Below, one piece after another: positions 8,310-17,178 of a DNA stretch of 64,000 nucleotides. Source of the stretch: Candidatus Brocadia pituitae. GTDB taxonomy: Bacteria > Planctomycetota > Brocadiia > Brocadiales > Brocadiaceae. Location of the stretch: positions 2,240,613 through 2,304,612 of the forward strand of contig AP021856.1 in NCBI GenBank assembly GCA_017347445.1. Reading direction: 5' to 3'. A model generated the notes under the pieces. The model made no database searches, was not told the DNA's origin, and saw nothing but the letters and a program-made list of their open reading frames with translations. Positions within the stretch are counted from its first letter, which is position 1. Each line of letters begins with the position of its first letter. Both the position numbers and the translations under genes were made by a program.

Positions 8310-8394
8310 CCATAGATTTCACAAATAACGCAGATGTATTATTTTTATTTGTGATCTGTGTTCTACTTTTAACTGTAGCTATGGCACATTGTGA
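8310..8394 (+). repeat. Imperfect inverted, iterated repeat in the gap before cheA
   Basis: The gap contains CCATAG (8310-8315) and CTATGG (8389-8394) enclosing ATTTCACAAATAACGCAGAT and ATTTGTGATCTGTG, which are roughly complementary. The style matches the flanks of the four-helix-bundle cassettes elsewhere in this cluster, but no coding remnant is left between them here. It is possibly a flank pair that lost its cassette. Confidence 0.4.
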
Positions 8395-8437
8395 TATTTG
8401 TGGCTTCCTTTAAACATGATTAATGAGGACACAGCAT

Positions 8438-10237
8438 ATGGAAGACAATATGAATCTTATGGATGATGTTGAAATTGTTAAGGAATTTCTTGTCGAATCT
8501 AATGACCATCTGGATGACGTTGAATCCAAAATATTGGAGTTGGAAAAGAGCCCCGAAGATATTGATATTATAAACAGCATATTCCGTCCGATTCACAGCA
8601 TAAAAGGTAGCGCTGGTTTCCTGGGTTTGAAAGATATCGGCAAAGTAAGTCACGAATTAGAAACACTCCTGGACGAAGGCAGGAAGGTTAAAATAAAAAT
8701 TACGCCAGAAATCATTGAAGTCCTCTACGAAGGCGTAGACATATTGAAAAAATTAAGAAATACCGTAGTTATAAAGGTTGATAACAAGCAAGCCTCAACA
8801 GATGTGGTTGATTACTACCCATTTATATCAAAAATACCTGTTATTTTAGGATACAATCAAGGGATCGTGCAAAAAGAAAAGACCATGGATAATCCTCCAA
8901 AAGAAAAGCATATTGGTGAAATTTTAGTGGAAACTGGAAATATTAGCAAAGATCAACTGGAAATAGCATTACAAGAACAAACACAGGGAAAACGATTAGG
9001 TGAAATATTGGTCGAAAAAGGAATGACTACATCAGATAAAATTAATGAAGCACTCAAGATCCAATCTATTATAGGCAAACCATCTTCTGAAACAGTTAAA
9101 GTAGATACCCAAAAATTGGACAACCTGATCAATCTTGTGGGCGAACTGGTGATTGCCAATGCCCTTATCTGTGAAACATCAGGAAATACCAATAATGGCT
9201 CAAACAAAAACCTTTCCCACCTCAGCAAGATCGTCAAAGATATACAGGATCAGGTCATGTGCATGAGGATGGTACCTTTGAAATCAACTTTCCAAAAGAT
9301 GGCCAGGCTTGTGCGGGATGTTTCCGCAAAGGTAAACAAGAAGGTTAGGTTGGAAATTGCTGGTGAAGAAACGGAACTGGACAAGACAGTAATTGATGAG
9401 ATCGGTGATCCGCTTGTACATATTATCAGAAACTCAATCGACCATGGAATCGAGCCTAAAGAAGAACGAATGGCGAAAGGGAAACCGGCAGATGGTCTTG
9501 TGCGGTTGAATGCATTCCATCGGGCCGGCAACATCGTCATTGAAATTGAAGATGATGGTAAAGGCCTTTGTAAAGAGAAGATCTTAAAAAAAGGAATTGA
9601 AAAGGGTCTAGTCGAGGAAAATACAACTCTCTCAGATCAGCAAATCTATAATCTCATTTTTGCCGCAGGATTTTCTACAGCAGAAAAGATAACCGATGTC
9701 TCTGGTCGAGGCGTGGGGATGGATGTCGTAAAAAAGAACGTTGAGCGTCTGCGGGGAAAGGTAGATCTTTATACAACAGAAGGAAAAGGAACAAAATTTT
9801 CCATCAAACTGCCGCTTACCTTGGCAATTATTGATGGTATGATTGTACAGGTTGGTCCTGAAAAATACATCGTCCCCATGCTTTCCATCGAGGAATCCAT
9901 CCGTCCAAAGAAGGAAGACGTCTCTACCGTGCAACAACGCGGAGAATTGATTAACGTGCGGGGCGATTTACTACCTATGGTGCGTCTCCATAATTTGTAT
10001 AACGTTGAACCGAAAAGAATGAATCCGTGGGAAGCTCTCATCCTGGTTGTTGAAGGTGAGGGACAAAGATGTGGAATTCTTGTCGACGATCTCCTCGGGC
10101 AACAGCAGATAGTCATTAAGAGTCTGGGGGAACAGTTCCACAATATCAGGGGTATCTCTGGCAGTGCTATACTGGGAGACGGACGCGTTGGCCTTATCTT
10201 AGATGTCGGTGGAATTATGAGCATGGCGCTGAATTAG
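8438..10237 (+). CDS. cheA: Chemotaxis histidine kinase CheA with an MshEN/T2SS-E-like insert
   Basis: This is the central kinase of the cluster, about 599 residues from the ATG at 8438 (TGAGGA eight bases upstream, preferred over an ATG at 8423). The domains are: HPt (residues 1-115, phosphorylated H53 in RPIHSIKGSAG); an unusual insert at about 155-205 with two copies of a GEILVE-G-x(7)-A-L-x(2)-Q type unit, resembling the N-terminal domain of type II secretion ATPases; P3 dimerisation (DNLINLVGELVIANAL); P4 ATPase with HIIRNSIDHGIE (N box), DDGKG (G1) and GRGVGMDVVK (G2); and a C-terminal CheW-like P5. A recognisable P2 CheY-docking domain is not seen, so the insert may take its place. It would phosphorylate both CheYs, CheB and perhaps the CheX-REC fusion. 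Confidence 0.93.
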   Translation: MEDNMNLMDDVEIVKEFLVESNDHLDDVESKILELEKSPEDIDIINSIFRPIHSIKGSAGFLGLKDIGKVSHELETLLDEGRKVKIKITPEIIEVLYEGVDILKKLRNTVVIKVDNKQASTDVVDYYPFISKIPVILGYNQGIVQKEKTMDNPPKEKHIGEILVETGNISKDQLEIALQEQTQGKRLGEILVEKGMTTSDKINEALKIQSIIGKPSSETVKVDTQKLDNLINLVGELVIANALICETSGNTNNGSNKNLSHLSKIVKDIQDQVMCMRMVPLKSTFQKMARLVRDVSAKVNKKVRLEIAGEETELDKTVIDEIGDPLVHIIRNSIDHGIEPKEERMAKGKPADGLVRLNAFHRAGNIVIEIEDDGKGLCKEKILKKGIEKGLVEENTTLSDQQIYNLIFAAGFSTAEKITDVSGRGVGMDVVKKNVERLRGKVDLYTTEGKGTKFSIKLPLTLAIIDGMIVQVGPEKYIVPMLSIEESIRPKKEDVSTVQQRGELINVRGDLLPMVRLHNLYNVEPKRMNPWEALILVVEGEGQRCGILVDDLLGQQQIVIKSLGEQFHNIRGISGSAILGDGRVGLILDVGGIMSMALN

Positions 10238-10294
10238 CGATCAGCTATCAGATGTCAGGGGTCTGGTGTCGGGAGTCAGGGATCGGAGATTGGA
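10237..10294 (+). repeat. Iterated simple repeat bordering a four-helix-bundle gene remnant
   Basis: The sequence just after cheA is built from degenerate units related to GTCAGGG, GTCTGG and GTCGGGA, directly abutting the truncated four-helix-bundle reading frame. Comparable but differently worded iterated repeats flank the other copies of that gene family in this cluster. Confidence 0.45.
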
Positions 10295-10435
10295 GTGATT
10301 AGCTATGTCAGACAGTATCGGAGTTATCGAGATTTAGAGGTTTGGCAGAAGTCAATGGATTTAGCTGTAAAATGTTATCAGATAACAAAAGACTTCCCCA
10401 AAAATGAGTCGTATGGCATGAGCAGTAAGGGCTGA
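10295..10435 (+). pseudogene. Truncated four-helix-bundle (23S-IVP family) gene, N-terminal fragment
   Basis: From a GTG at 10295 the frame reads SYRDLEVWQKSMDLAV and then KCYQITKDFPKNESYGMSS before a TGA at 10433. This is the signature N-terminal half of the TIGR02436/S23 four-helix-bundle family. Full proteins have about 120-146 residues, whereas this frame has 46. A degraded tail (reading KCNDALKLLTDQYY in one frame near 10475) may be the C-terminal rest. It lies in the gap between cheA and the first mcp. See the intact copy at 18186. Confidence 0.7.
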
Positions 10436-10543
10436 TATTCCTTTTTACCAGTTATAAAGGAGGTGCTATTCAATAAATGTAACGATGCCCTCAAATTACT
10501 TACAGACCAATATTATTGTTCCATAAAGAAGGAGTAAAATTGA

Positions 10544-12703
10544 ATGAAGGTGAATTTAAGTACAAAGATTATCTCATTGTTTATTATTGGTGGTTTAGTG
10601 CCCCTGGCTGCAATTGGTGTCTTGAGCTATTCTAGCTCAAGTAAGGCATTGAAAGAACAGGCATTTAACCAACTAGTTTCTGTGAGAAATGTCAAACAAG
10701 CCTTTATTGAGGATTGGTTTTCAAAAAGAAGATGTGATGCGGTAACTCTTTCACAAAATGAGATGGTTGTTAATGCCATAAAGGAATTTAAAAAGGCATT
10801 TAATGAATTGGGGGCTGAAAAAGTGCGAGACTTGTATATCACCAAAAATCCGTTTCCAACAGGCAAGAAACTGGAATATGTTGATGCACAGGACGGTAGC
10901 AATTACAGCAAATTACATGCACGTTATCATCCGGTCTTCAAACAATACCTTGAAGAATATGGGTATTACGATATTTTCCTTTTAGACGCAGAAACTGGAA
11001 ATATCCTTTATACCGTATTTAAAGAACTTGACTTTGGCACCAGTTTAGTCTCAGGACCTTATAATACCAGTAACATTGCAAGATTATATAAAGACGTTAT
11101 TTCTGCAAATACCATCAATGACCATAGTTACGCAAAATTGATCGATTTTGAACCTTATGCCCCTTCGAATGGTGACCCTGCTTCTTTTATAGCAAGTCCT
11201 GTTTATGACGGTACTCATAAAATTGGCGAACTCATGTTCCAATTGCCTATTAATAAGATAGATGCTGTCATGCAGGAACGTTCGGGTTTGGGTGAAACGG
11301 GAGAAACCTATCTGGTAGGATCGGACAAACTGATGCGCTCTAATTCCCGATTTTCAGAAACGCCAACTATCTTTGTCACTAAGGTTGATACAGAAGCTTC
11401 CAAGGATTCCTTAGCCGGTAAGACCGATTCTAAAACTATAAAGGATTATCGTAACATGGCTGTTTTAAGTGCATATGCGCCATTCAATGTACTCGGCCTA
11501 AATTGGTCAATAATAGCAGAGATCGATGAGGCAGAGGCACTCATGGCCGTCAACAATCTAAGGAAGTGGATGATTATCATCGGGCTCGCCTCTGTGGGTT
11601 TTGTTGCTGGGTTAGGTATCCTCGTAATTAAGATTACCAGCAAGATATCAGGACTCTTTAGGGCGCTCCTGGATGACTTAACCGAGAGTTCAACACAGGT
11701 AGCCTCCGCATCAGAACAGATTTCAGCATCAAGCCAGAGTCTTGCACAAGGTGCTACGGAGCAGGCCGCCTCCATCGAAGAGACTTCATCATCCATGGAA
11801 GAAATGTCTTCTATAACGAAACAGAATGCGGAGATTGCCCATAAAGCCTCAGAGTTAGTAACCTCGTGTTTCGTGTCTGCCCAAACAGGCGACGAGTCCA
11901 TCACGAAAGTAAGCGATTCAATGCAGAAAATTAATGAAAGCAGCAATAATATCGTAAACATTATCAAGGTTATTGACGGCATTGCCTTTCAAACTAATCT
12001 TTTGGCGCTCAACGCCGCCGTGGAGGCTGCAAGAGCAGGGGAACACGGAAAAGGTTTTGCAGTCGTTGCTGAAGAGGTGCGAAATCTTGCACAGCGATGT
12101 GCCAGCGCTGCAAAGGATATTACTCAACTGATTGAAGACAGTACAAAAAAGGTTACATCAGGCACAGACCTTGTCAAACATTCAAGTGAAATTCTCAAAG
12201 AAATTGTTTCAAAAGCAAAAAAAGTTACCGATCTCGTAAATGAAATATCCAACGCCTCGAAAGAACAAGCGGAAGGTATTGACCAGGTCTGCAAGGCCAT
12301 TACCCAGATGGATCAGGTTACCCAACAAAATGCTGCGAATGCAGAAGAAACAGCCTCATCCAGTGAGGAACTCTCAGCACAGGCAGAAAGTCTGAAGGCG
12401 CTTGTGGACAGAATTGCCAGGGAGGTTGGTACAGAGAATGAGAATGGCATGGCTTCAGGTAAGAAAGATGTTCAAGTAACGAAGAGACAAGTATATGCTC
12501 CTTCAAGCAAAAAAATCCGATCTCTTCAGAAAAAGGCAGACTGCAGTACAGTAAAAAGATGCAAAGACGAGGGACATAAAGAATCATGGCATGATTCGCT
12601 GGACGAAACTTTGCAGGATGATAAGAGGAATATACATACTGTGTCGGTTACAAAGTCCAGTCGTTTGATTCCCATGGCGGATGACGAATTTAAAGATTTT
12701 TAA
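10544..12703 (+). CDS. Methyl-accepting chemotaxis protein with a periplasmic Cache-type domain
   Basis: This 719-residue transmembrane chemoreceptor has TM1 at about residues 9-28 and a large periplasmic sensor at about 30-338 with the Cache signature [12 protein letters not shown] near 250-262. TM2 is at about 341-363, and a cytoplasmic coiled coil follows with almost no HAMP region. The signalling hairpin tip is canonical ([20 protein letters not shown], then [14 protein letters not shown]). The C-terminus ends [11 protein letters not shown] after a long low-complexity linker, and the other receptor in this cluster ends almost the same way. This is a possible tether for CheR/CheB or CheD. 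The ligand is unknown; Cache domains often bind small organic molecules. The gene lies between cheA and the bacteriohemerythrin. GGAG occurs a few bases before the ATG at 10544. Confidence 0.92.
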   Translation: MKVNLSTKIISLFIIGGLVPLAAIGVLSYSSSSKALKEQAFNQLVSVRNVKQAFIEDWFSKRRCDAVTLSQNEMVVNAIKEFKKAFNELGAEKVRDLYITKNPFPTGKKLEYVDAQDGSNYSKLHARYHPVFKQYLEEYGYYDIFLLDAETGNILYTVFKELDFGTSLVSGPYNTSNIARLYKDVISANTINDHSYAKLIDFEPYAPSNGDPASFIASPVYDGTHKIGELMFQLPINKIDAVMQERSGLGETGETYLVGSDKLMRSNSRFSETPTIFVTKVDTEASKDSLAGKTDSKTIKDYRNMAVLSAYAPFNVLGLNWSIIAEIDEAEALMAVNNLRKWMIIIGLASVGFVAGLGILVIKITSKISGLFRALLDDLTESSTQVASASEQISASSQSLAQGATEQAASIEETSSSMEEMSSITKQNAEIAHKASELVTSCFVSAQTGDESITKVSDSMQKINESSNNIVNIIKVIDGIAFQTNLLALNAAVEAARAGEHGKGFAVVAEEVRNLAQRCASAAKDITQLIEDSTKKVTSGTDLVKHSSEILKEIVSKAKKVTDLVNEISNASKEQAEGIDQVCKAITQMDQVTQQNAANAEETASSSEELSAQAESLKALVDRIAREVGTENENGMASGKKDVQVTKRQVYAPSSKKIRSLQKKADCSTVKRCKDEGHKESWHDSLDETLQDDKRNIHTVSVTKSSRLIPMADDEFKDF

Positions 12704-12749
12704 TAAGACAGTTTGTCCTTGCGTTACTGTTCCACAACAAACGACAATC

Positions 12750-12790
12750 ACCCCTCATTCCCTACCGTTGTATGGTAAGGAATGAGGGGT
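12750..12790 (+). terminator. Strong hairpin after the first mcp
   Basis: ACCCCTCATTCC-C-TACC (12750-12766) pairs with GGTA-A-GGAATGAGGGGT (12774-12790) with one mismatch and a seven-base loop. No T-run follows, so it may end or attenuate transcription only partially, or protect the 3' end of the mcp message. Confidence 0.55.
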
Positions 12791-12845
12791 AGTAAGAACT
12801 TACCAAATTTTATTTATTGAATATTACGATAGGGAGACTGAAGGC

Positions 12846-13250
12846 ATGGCAACGAAATGGAGTGAAGATCTGGCGATAGGTGTAAAAGCAATTGATGAGC
12901 AGCATAAGGGTATATTTAACAGAGTAGATAACTTGCTCAATGCAATGAGGCAAGGTAAGGGTAAAGATGAAATAGGCAAGGTATATGCCTTTTTAGCAGA
13001 TTATGTCGTCAGGCATTTCAAAGATGAAGAGGATTTAATGTCCAAGTACAACTTCAACGGTTGTTCAAAACAAAAAGAAGAGCATACACGATTTATAAAA
13101 GAATTTTCCGGGTTAAAAAGGGAGTTTGAAACAGCCGGCACAAAACCAAATCTGGTGATTGATACACAACGAAAATTGTGCGACTGGTTGACAAATCACA
13201 TAGCCAACGAGGATAAAAAAATAGGTGAATTTATAAAGATGAAGGAGTAA
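12846..13250 (+). CDS. Bacteriohemerythrin
   Basis: This 134-residue single-domain hemerythrin is a non-heme di-iron protein that reversibly binds oxygen. Expected ligands are visible: His in DEQHKGIF (H22 region), H57 and E61 in VRHFKDEE, a His in KQKEEHTRF, and the C-terminal NHIANED (His and Asp). At the position four residues before the HTRF histidine, where HxxxH is usual, the residue is Gln (QKEEH). One iron ligand therefore appears substituted and the oxygen chemistry may differ. GGGAG precedes the ATG by about ten bases. Its place inside a che cluster, next to a heme-c receptor, suggests a role in oxygen sensing or scavenging for an anaerobe. This role is an inference. Confidence 0.88.
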   Translation: MATKWSEDLAIGVKAIDEQHKGIFNRVDNLLNAMRQGKGKDEIGKVYAFLADYVVRHFKDEEDLMSKYNFNGCSKQKEEHTRFIKEFSGLKREFETAGTKPNLVIDTQRKLCDWLTNHIANEDKKIGEFIKMKE

Positions 13251-13258
13251 CCCTTCTA

Positions 13259-13300
13259 TAGATGAAAAATGAAAAATGAAAAAACAAAATGTGAAATGCC
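13259..13300 (+). repeat. Iterated AT-rich repeat in the hemerythrin-cheW gap
   Basis: Three tandem copies of an ATGAAAA unit (near 13262-13283) are followed by degenerate variants and AATCAAAATCAAAT. The wording resembles the simple iterated flanks of the four-helix-bundle cassettes, but no coding trace is visible between here and cheW at 13430. Confidence 0.4.
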
Positions 13301-13429
13301 CAATCAAAATCAAATACAAGAGGTAGGGTTGGTCAAGCGAAGTTATTCACCGCCATGCATGTGGTATCAGCACAAGAAACTGTACCGCATATAACAAAGT
13401 ACTACTTTTCATAACGAAAGGAGAATTAC

Positions 13430-13942
13430 ATGCAAGCAGTAATGGATAAAGAGAAAAAAACAAGCGACCCGGGGGCATTGTCACGTAAAGGAAAATACTT
13501 AACCTTTGTGCTTTGCGATGAGGAGTATGGTATAGAAATACTCAAGGTACGGGAGATTATAGGGATTATGAATATAACACCTGTACCTCAGACGCCCGAT
13601 TACATGAAGGGAGTTATAAATCTCAGGGGAAAGGTGATTCCCGTTATAGACCTGAGATTAAAATTTGGATTTCAAGAGGTTGAGCATACAAAAGAGACAT
13701 GTATCATCGTCGTAGAGGTCAAAAATAAACTTACAGGAATTCTTGTAGATACTGTCTCAGAAGTACTTGACGTCCGCGGCCAAGATTTGGAACCTGCGCC
13801 ACATCTTGGAGATGGTATTAATACGGAAATCTTTTTGGGTATGGCAAAGATAAAAAACAAGGTCAAAATTCTTCTCGACATCGATAAAGTCCTGGGTGCG
13901 GAGGAGATTAATATAGCCGAGAGTTTAACTAGTGTGAGCTAA
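13430..13942 (+). CDS. cheW: Chemotaxis coupling protein CheW
   Basis: This 170-residue CheW-domain protein links the receptors to CheA in signalling arrays. Characteristic segments are YGIEILKVREIIG, the PxxMKGVINLRGKVIPVIDLR core (here TPDYMKGVINLRGKV), and GILVDTVSEVL. A C-terminal extension of about 20 residues follows the domain. GGAG lies eight bases upstream of the ATG at 13430. It is the only stand-alone CheW in the window, so both chemoreceptors probably use it. A decayed four-helix-bundle cassette separates it from the heme-c receptor gene. Confidence 0.93.
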   Translation: MQAVMDKEKKTSDPGALSRKGKYLTFVLCDEEYGIEILKVREIIGIMNITPVPQTPDYMKGVINLRGKVIPVIDLRLKFGFQEVEHTKETCIIVVEVKNKLTGILVDTVSEVLDVRGQDLEPAPHLGDGINTEIFLGMAKIKNKVKILLDIDKVLGAEEINIAESLTSVS

Positions 13943-13970
13943 TTTTGACTTTTAAAAAAATGACTATTTA

Positions 13971-13995
13971 GGTTCAGTGTTCAAAGTTCAGGGTT
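13971..13995 (+). repeat. Left flank of a decayed cassette between cheW and the second mcp
   Basis: GGTTCAGTGTTC followed by AAAGTTCAGGGTT is an iterated GTTCA-type repeat. Its reverse complement resembles the right flank at 14124-14150 (AACCATGAACCC then GGAACCATGAACCT), so the two form an imperfect inverted pair around a four-helix-bundle gene remnant. Confidence 0.55.
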
Positions 13996-14001
13996 AAAGA
14001 C

Positions 14002-14132
14002 ATGAAGATTGAAAGGTTCGAAGATTCAGAGAAGCCTATGAGCAAGCGGGGAGAACCCGTGCTGCCGTCCATGGATTTATCAACTATCTTAAAAAATATG
14101 AACAAAGTAAAGCAACCATCTGTAAACCATGA
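14002..14132 (+). pseudogene. Internally deleted four-helix-bundle (23S-IVP family) gene
   Basis: An ATG at 14002 reads MKIERFED, a typical family N-terminus. After a frame change near 14028 the sequence reads REAYEQAGRTRAAVHGF and INYLKKYEQSK, which resembles a family C-terminus, and ends at TGA (14130-14132). The middle of the gene is missing. The remnant fills the cheW-mcp gap and is flanked by imperfect inverted GTTCA-type repeats. Confidence 0.6.
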
Positions 14133-14150
14133 ACCCGGAACCATGAACCT
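14124..14150 (+). repeat. Right flank of the decayed cassette
   Basis: An iterated AACCATGAACC-type sequence forms the imperfect reverse complement of the left flank at 13971-13995. It overlaps the last codons of the pseudogene. Confidence 0.5.
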
Positions 14151-14237
14151 AATAACCGATTTTTTGTATTTTTAACATTATTATCGTTTTCAGATTCTGA
14201 TTGTTCGTAGCTCATACATAATAAACGGGAGAAAAAA

Positions 14238-15980
14238 ATGATTGGTAAAATGAATTTAATGACAAGACTCATTGTCACGATTATTGCGGTCATTGTGGTT
14301 TCAACGAGTATTCTGACATATATCAATACAAAAAGACAAAAGGCACAGATGTTGGCTGAGGTGCGTACCCAGGCGAGAATGGCAGCAGATCAGCTCATTT
14401 CTACGAGAAAGGTGGTCGCAGAGAAACAAAAGGCAATTAATACCGACTCAAAAGGCAACTATGAATTCAAGGGCGTGATCCCGGCAATTGTGGGACGTGA
14501 GATTGCCGAACATTTCAGTCAAACGACTATTTTCAGGATGAAACAGACGAGCATTAAATACAGAAACTCATCGAATAAGCCAGATGCTTGGGAGGTCCAT
14601 CAGTTAGAAAGATTTGAGAGAGAGCCCGGCTTAGCGGATATATCAGAAATAACGAAATTAGAGAACGGCTCGGAGTTTTTTCGTTTGATGGTTCCCCTGA
14701 AGATTGAGGAGGCATGCTTGAAGTGTCATGGTGACCCTGCAACAAGTTCTACCGGGGATGGCAAAGACATCACGGGCAGACAAATGGAGAATTACAAACT
14801 GGGGGATATACGAGGTGCGATAAGTGTAACTGCGCCAATGACAGCCGTAAATGCGGCGATTGCCTCTAATAGAAATTTCAGCATCTTAGGCAATGGAATT
14901 TACGTGCTTCTGGTAGGCACAATAGTCTTTTTCATCGCTCGAAATATTATCGCCTTATTGAAACGGTTGGTTTTTAACTTAAAAAATGGCGCCGAAGAAG
15001 TTCGTTCGGCAGCAAACCAGATTTCCTCTTCCAGCCAGTCCCTTGCTGATGGAGCTTCGCAGCAGGCTTCTTCCATTGAAGAGACATCTGCATCGATTGA
15101 AGAAATGGCCTCAATGACAGCAAAAAACTCTGATAATGCAAAAGAAGCAAATCAACTCGCAATCAAGGCAAAAACATCGGCTGAAAGTGGGGATGAGGCC
15201 CTGGATACCCTGCAGACAACAATGCGGGACATCAATTCGGGCAATGACAAGGTTCTTTCGATAATCAAATCTATAGATGAAATAGCATTTCAAACGAACC
15301 TTTTGGCCCTCAATGCTGCTGTTGAGGCGGCAAGGGCAGGAGAGCACGGAAAAGGCTTTGCTGTCGTTGCAGAGGAGGTGCGCAATCTCGCACAACGGTG
15401 TTCTGTGGCATCTAAAGAAACTGCAGATTTAATTAACTCAAGGGTGGTAAGCACCGAAAACGCAGCAAAGATTGCCGATAAATTCGCGGCAAATCTTAAA
15501 GAAATTGTAACCGAGGCAAAGAAGGTAACGGATCTTGCCGGTGAAATTGCCGCTGCCTCGCAGGAGCAATCTGATGGTATTAGCCAAATATCCAAGGCAG
15601 TTACGTCAGTAGATACAGTTACTCAGCAAAATGCGGCAAACGCGGAAGAACTAGCGTCATCCAGCGAAGAATTGTCTGCACAAGCGGAAAACTTGAATGC
15701 GATTATTCAAGAACTAGCCATGGAAATTGGGAATATTGACAATGGTTTAAAAACCGATGAAAAACCACAATCTCATACGCATTTCGAAACGAAATCTCGG
15801 CATTCCTTAAATGATGATCTTGGGAATAAAAACAAACAGATGATGCGGGCAAAAAAAGCCAATAATTCTGCAAAGCAAGGCAATAAAGCAAATGGAAGTA
15901 GTTTTAAGAAAAACGAGACCCCACGAAACAGGATGTCAGATGAATTAATACCTCTTAGTGATGATTTCAAAGATTTTTAG
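14238..15980 (+). CDS. Methyl-accepting chemotaxis protein with a heme-c-binding (Tll0287/DUF3365-like) sensor domain
   Basis: This 580-residue receptor has TM1 at about residues 11-29, a periplasmic domain at 30-212 and TM2 at about 217-236. A HAMP-poor linker leads to a full signalling coiled coil ([20 protein letters not shown] tip). The periplasmic part matches the DUF3365/Tll0287-like family and contains CLKCH at residues 160-164, a c-type heme attachment motif placed after [14 protein letters not shown] covalent heme on the outer side of the membrane makes it a candidate sensor of redox state, nitric oxide or oxygen. The ligand is an inference. The protein ends [11 protein letters not shown], nearly identical to the end of the other receptor. 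CheD follows. AGAAAAAA is a weak ribosome site before the ATG. Confidence 0.92.
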   Translation: MIGKMNLMTRLIVTIIAVIVVSTSILTYINTKRQKAQMLAEVRTQARMAADQLISTRKVVAEKQKAINTDSKGNYEFKGVIPAIVGREIAEHFSQTTIFRMKQTSIKYRNSSNKPDAWEVHQLERFEREPGLADISEITKLENGSEFFRLMVPLKIEEACLKCHGDPATSSTGDGKDITGRQMENYKLGDIRGAISVTAPMTAVNAAIASNRNFSILGNGIYVLLVGTIVFFIARNIIALLKRLVFNLKNGAEEVRSAANQISSSSQSLADGASQQASSIEETSASIEEMASMTAKNSDNAKEANQLAIKAKTSAESGDEALDTLQTTMRDINSGNDKVLSIIKSIDEIAFQTNLLALNAAVEAARAGEHGKGFAVVAEEVRNLAQRCSVASKETADLINSRVVSTENAAKIADKFAANLKEIVTEAKKVTDLAGEIAAASQEQSDGISQISKAVTSVDTVTQQNAANAEELASSSEELSAQAENLNAIIQELAMEIGNIDNGLKTDEKPQSHTHFETKSRHSLNDDLGNKNKQMMRAKKANNSAKQGNKANGSSFKKNETPRNRMSDELIPLSDDFKDF

Positions 15981-15996
15981 TGCCTTGTGATTGTCA

Positions 15997-16035
15997 TTCA
16001 CTGGGCATGAATCGATATGATTTGTGCCCAGTGAA
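15997..16035 (+). terminator. Hairpin after the heme-c mcp
   Basis: TTCACTGGGCA (15997-16007) is perfectly complementary to TGCCCAGTGAA (16025-16035), with a 17-base loop. It sits 16 bp after the mcp stop. No T-run follows, so it is either a weak terminator or an mRNA-stabilising hairpin. Confidence 0.5.
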
Positions 16036-16154
16036 CAGAAGGAAATTACCGTGGTAATAAAATGATATGGATATCGCATTGAGGAAATAAATTACCGCAT
16101 AGGCACATATGCACTGCCGTTATGAATGGAAAACGCAAAGGGGAAGCTTACAAC

Positions 16155-16634
16155 ATGAATAATGTTCAAAATGCTATTACGGTTGGTGTGGGTGATCTAA
16201 AGATTACGCAAGCACCTAATGAGTTAAAAACATTACTGGGATCCTGTATAGGAGTTGTATTACACGACCCTGTTAACAGAATTGGCGGGTTGTTACATGT
16301 AATGTTACCGAAAAAACAAGGTAATGATTTAAAGATTACCAAGTATGCTGACACAGGACTCCCATATTTTATTTATCAGATGGTCACCCATGCAGGCGCA
16401 TCCAGAGGGGCACTTTATGCCAAGATATTTGGCGGTGCAAAGATGTTCGAGACCAATGGCCTGCTTAATATTGGAGAATCAAACGAAAAAGAGGTTCGAC
16501 GAATCTTAAAAGACGCAGGGATCAGGATTGTATCGGCGAAAACCGGCGGTACGAAAGGATACAATATTTTGTTTGATACGGACACGGGTGAGGTAACATG
16601 CCGCATATTCGGCGAGGCAATCGTAATTTATTAA
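16155..16634 (+). CDS. cheD: Chemoreceptor glutamine deamidase CheD
   Basis: CheD deamidates Gln residues of chemoreceptors, and in systems with CheC the two proteins bind each other to tune phosphatase activity. The 159-residue protein shows the catalytic Cys31 in LLGSCIGVVLHD, His48 in GGLLHVMLPK, and the later AKIFGGAKMF and NIGESNEKEVRRIL segments typical of the family. The ATG at 16155 is preferred over an in-frame one at 16122 because AAGGGG lies upstream and the conserved region starts about ten residues in. cheC lies downstream beyond a decayed cassette, consistent with a CheC-CheD adaptation pair. Confidence 0.92.
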   Translation: MNNVQNAITVGVGDLKITQAPNELKTLLGSCIGVVLHDPVNRIGGLLHVMLPKKQGNDLKITKYADTGLPYFIYQMVTHAGASRGALYAKIFGGAKMFETNGLLNIGESNEKEVRRILKDAGIRIVSAKTGGTKGYNILFDTDTGEVTCRIFGEAIVIY

Positions 16635-16674
16635 AATCAGTATAATGCTTGCTAAGCACCAGAATACAAGCACC

Positions 16675-16716
16675 AAATAACAAATAAATTCCAATGAAAT
16701 AAATTCAAATGTCTAA
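16675..16716 (+). repeat. Left flank of a decayed cassette between cheD and cheC
   Basis: Iterated AAATAACAAATAAATTCC and AAATAAATTCAAATG units precede the pseudogene. They are approximately the reverse complement of the AATTTATTTGTGATTTGAAAT-type stretch at 17078-17130. Confidence 0.5.
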
Positions 16717-16721
16717 ACAAT

Positions 16722-17056
16722 ATGATTGAGAAGAAAGAACATTCTGTTTTGCCAAGAATGTGACCCTTTATGTAAGGCAATTATCATAAAATGTTTCAAC
16801 CTAGGAACATGGTAAACAAGTAATACGCGCTTCTGGTTCTGTAGGGGCTAATTATATTGAAGCCAATGAAGCCCCTAGTAATAAAGATTTTATCATGAGA
16901 ATAAAGATATGCCGTAAAGAGGCAAAAGAATCTGCTTATTGGCTAAGACTAATAACCGAGACAAATGATGAGCAATATAAACAAGGAGGAGATAAGCTTA
17001 TAAATGAGGCAACTGAGCTAAAGAAGATTTTTTCCGCTATTCTTCTAAAATCATAG
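16722..17056 (+). pseudogene. Frameshifted four-helix-bundle (23S-IVP family) gene
   Basis: The C-terminal two thirds are open from 16805 to a TAG at 17056 and read KQVIRASGSVGANYIEANEA, then KDFIMRIKICRKEAKESAYW, then LRLITETNDEQ. This is a close match to the four-helix-bundle family core. The N-terminal third is broken: from an ATG at 16722 fragments such as FAKNVTLYVRQLS appear in another frame with stops between. It lies between cheD and cheC and has AT-rich inverted flanks. Confidence 0.75.
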
Positions 17057-17077
17057 TAGTTTTCTTTTTGGCTATCA

Positions 17078-17130
17078 TAATTTGTAATTTATTTGTGATT
17101 TGAAATTTACGATTTGGAATCTTTGATTAT
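17078..17130 (+). repeat. Right flank of the decayed cheD-cheC cassette
   Basis: Iterated AATTTATTTGTGATTTGAAA and TTTACGATTTGGAAT units occur here. They are the imperfect reverse complement of the left flank at 16675-16716. Confidence 0.5.
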
Positions 17131-17178
17131 GAGCCCTTTGTGGTTATGAAAGTTTAATGAAAATTGAAAGGTAAAATT

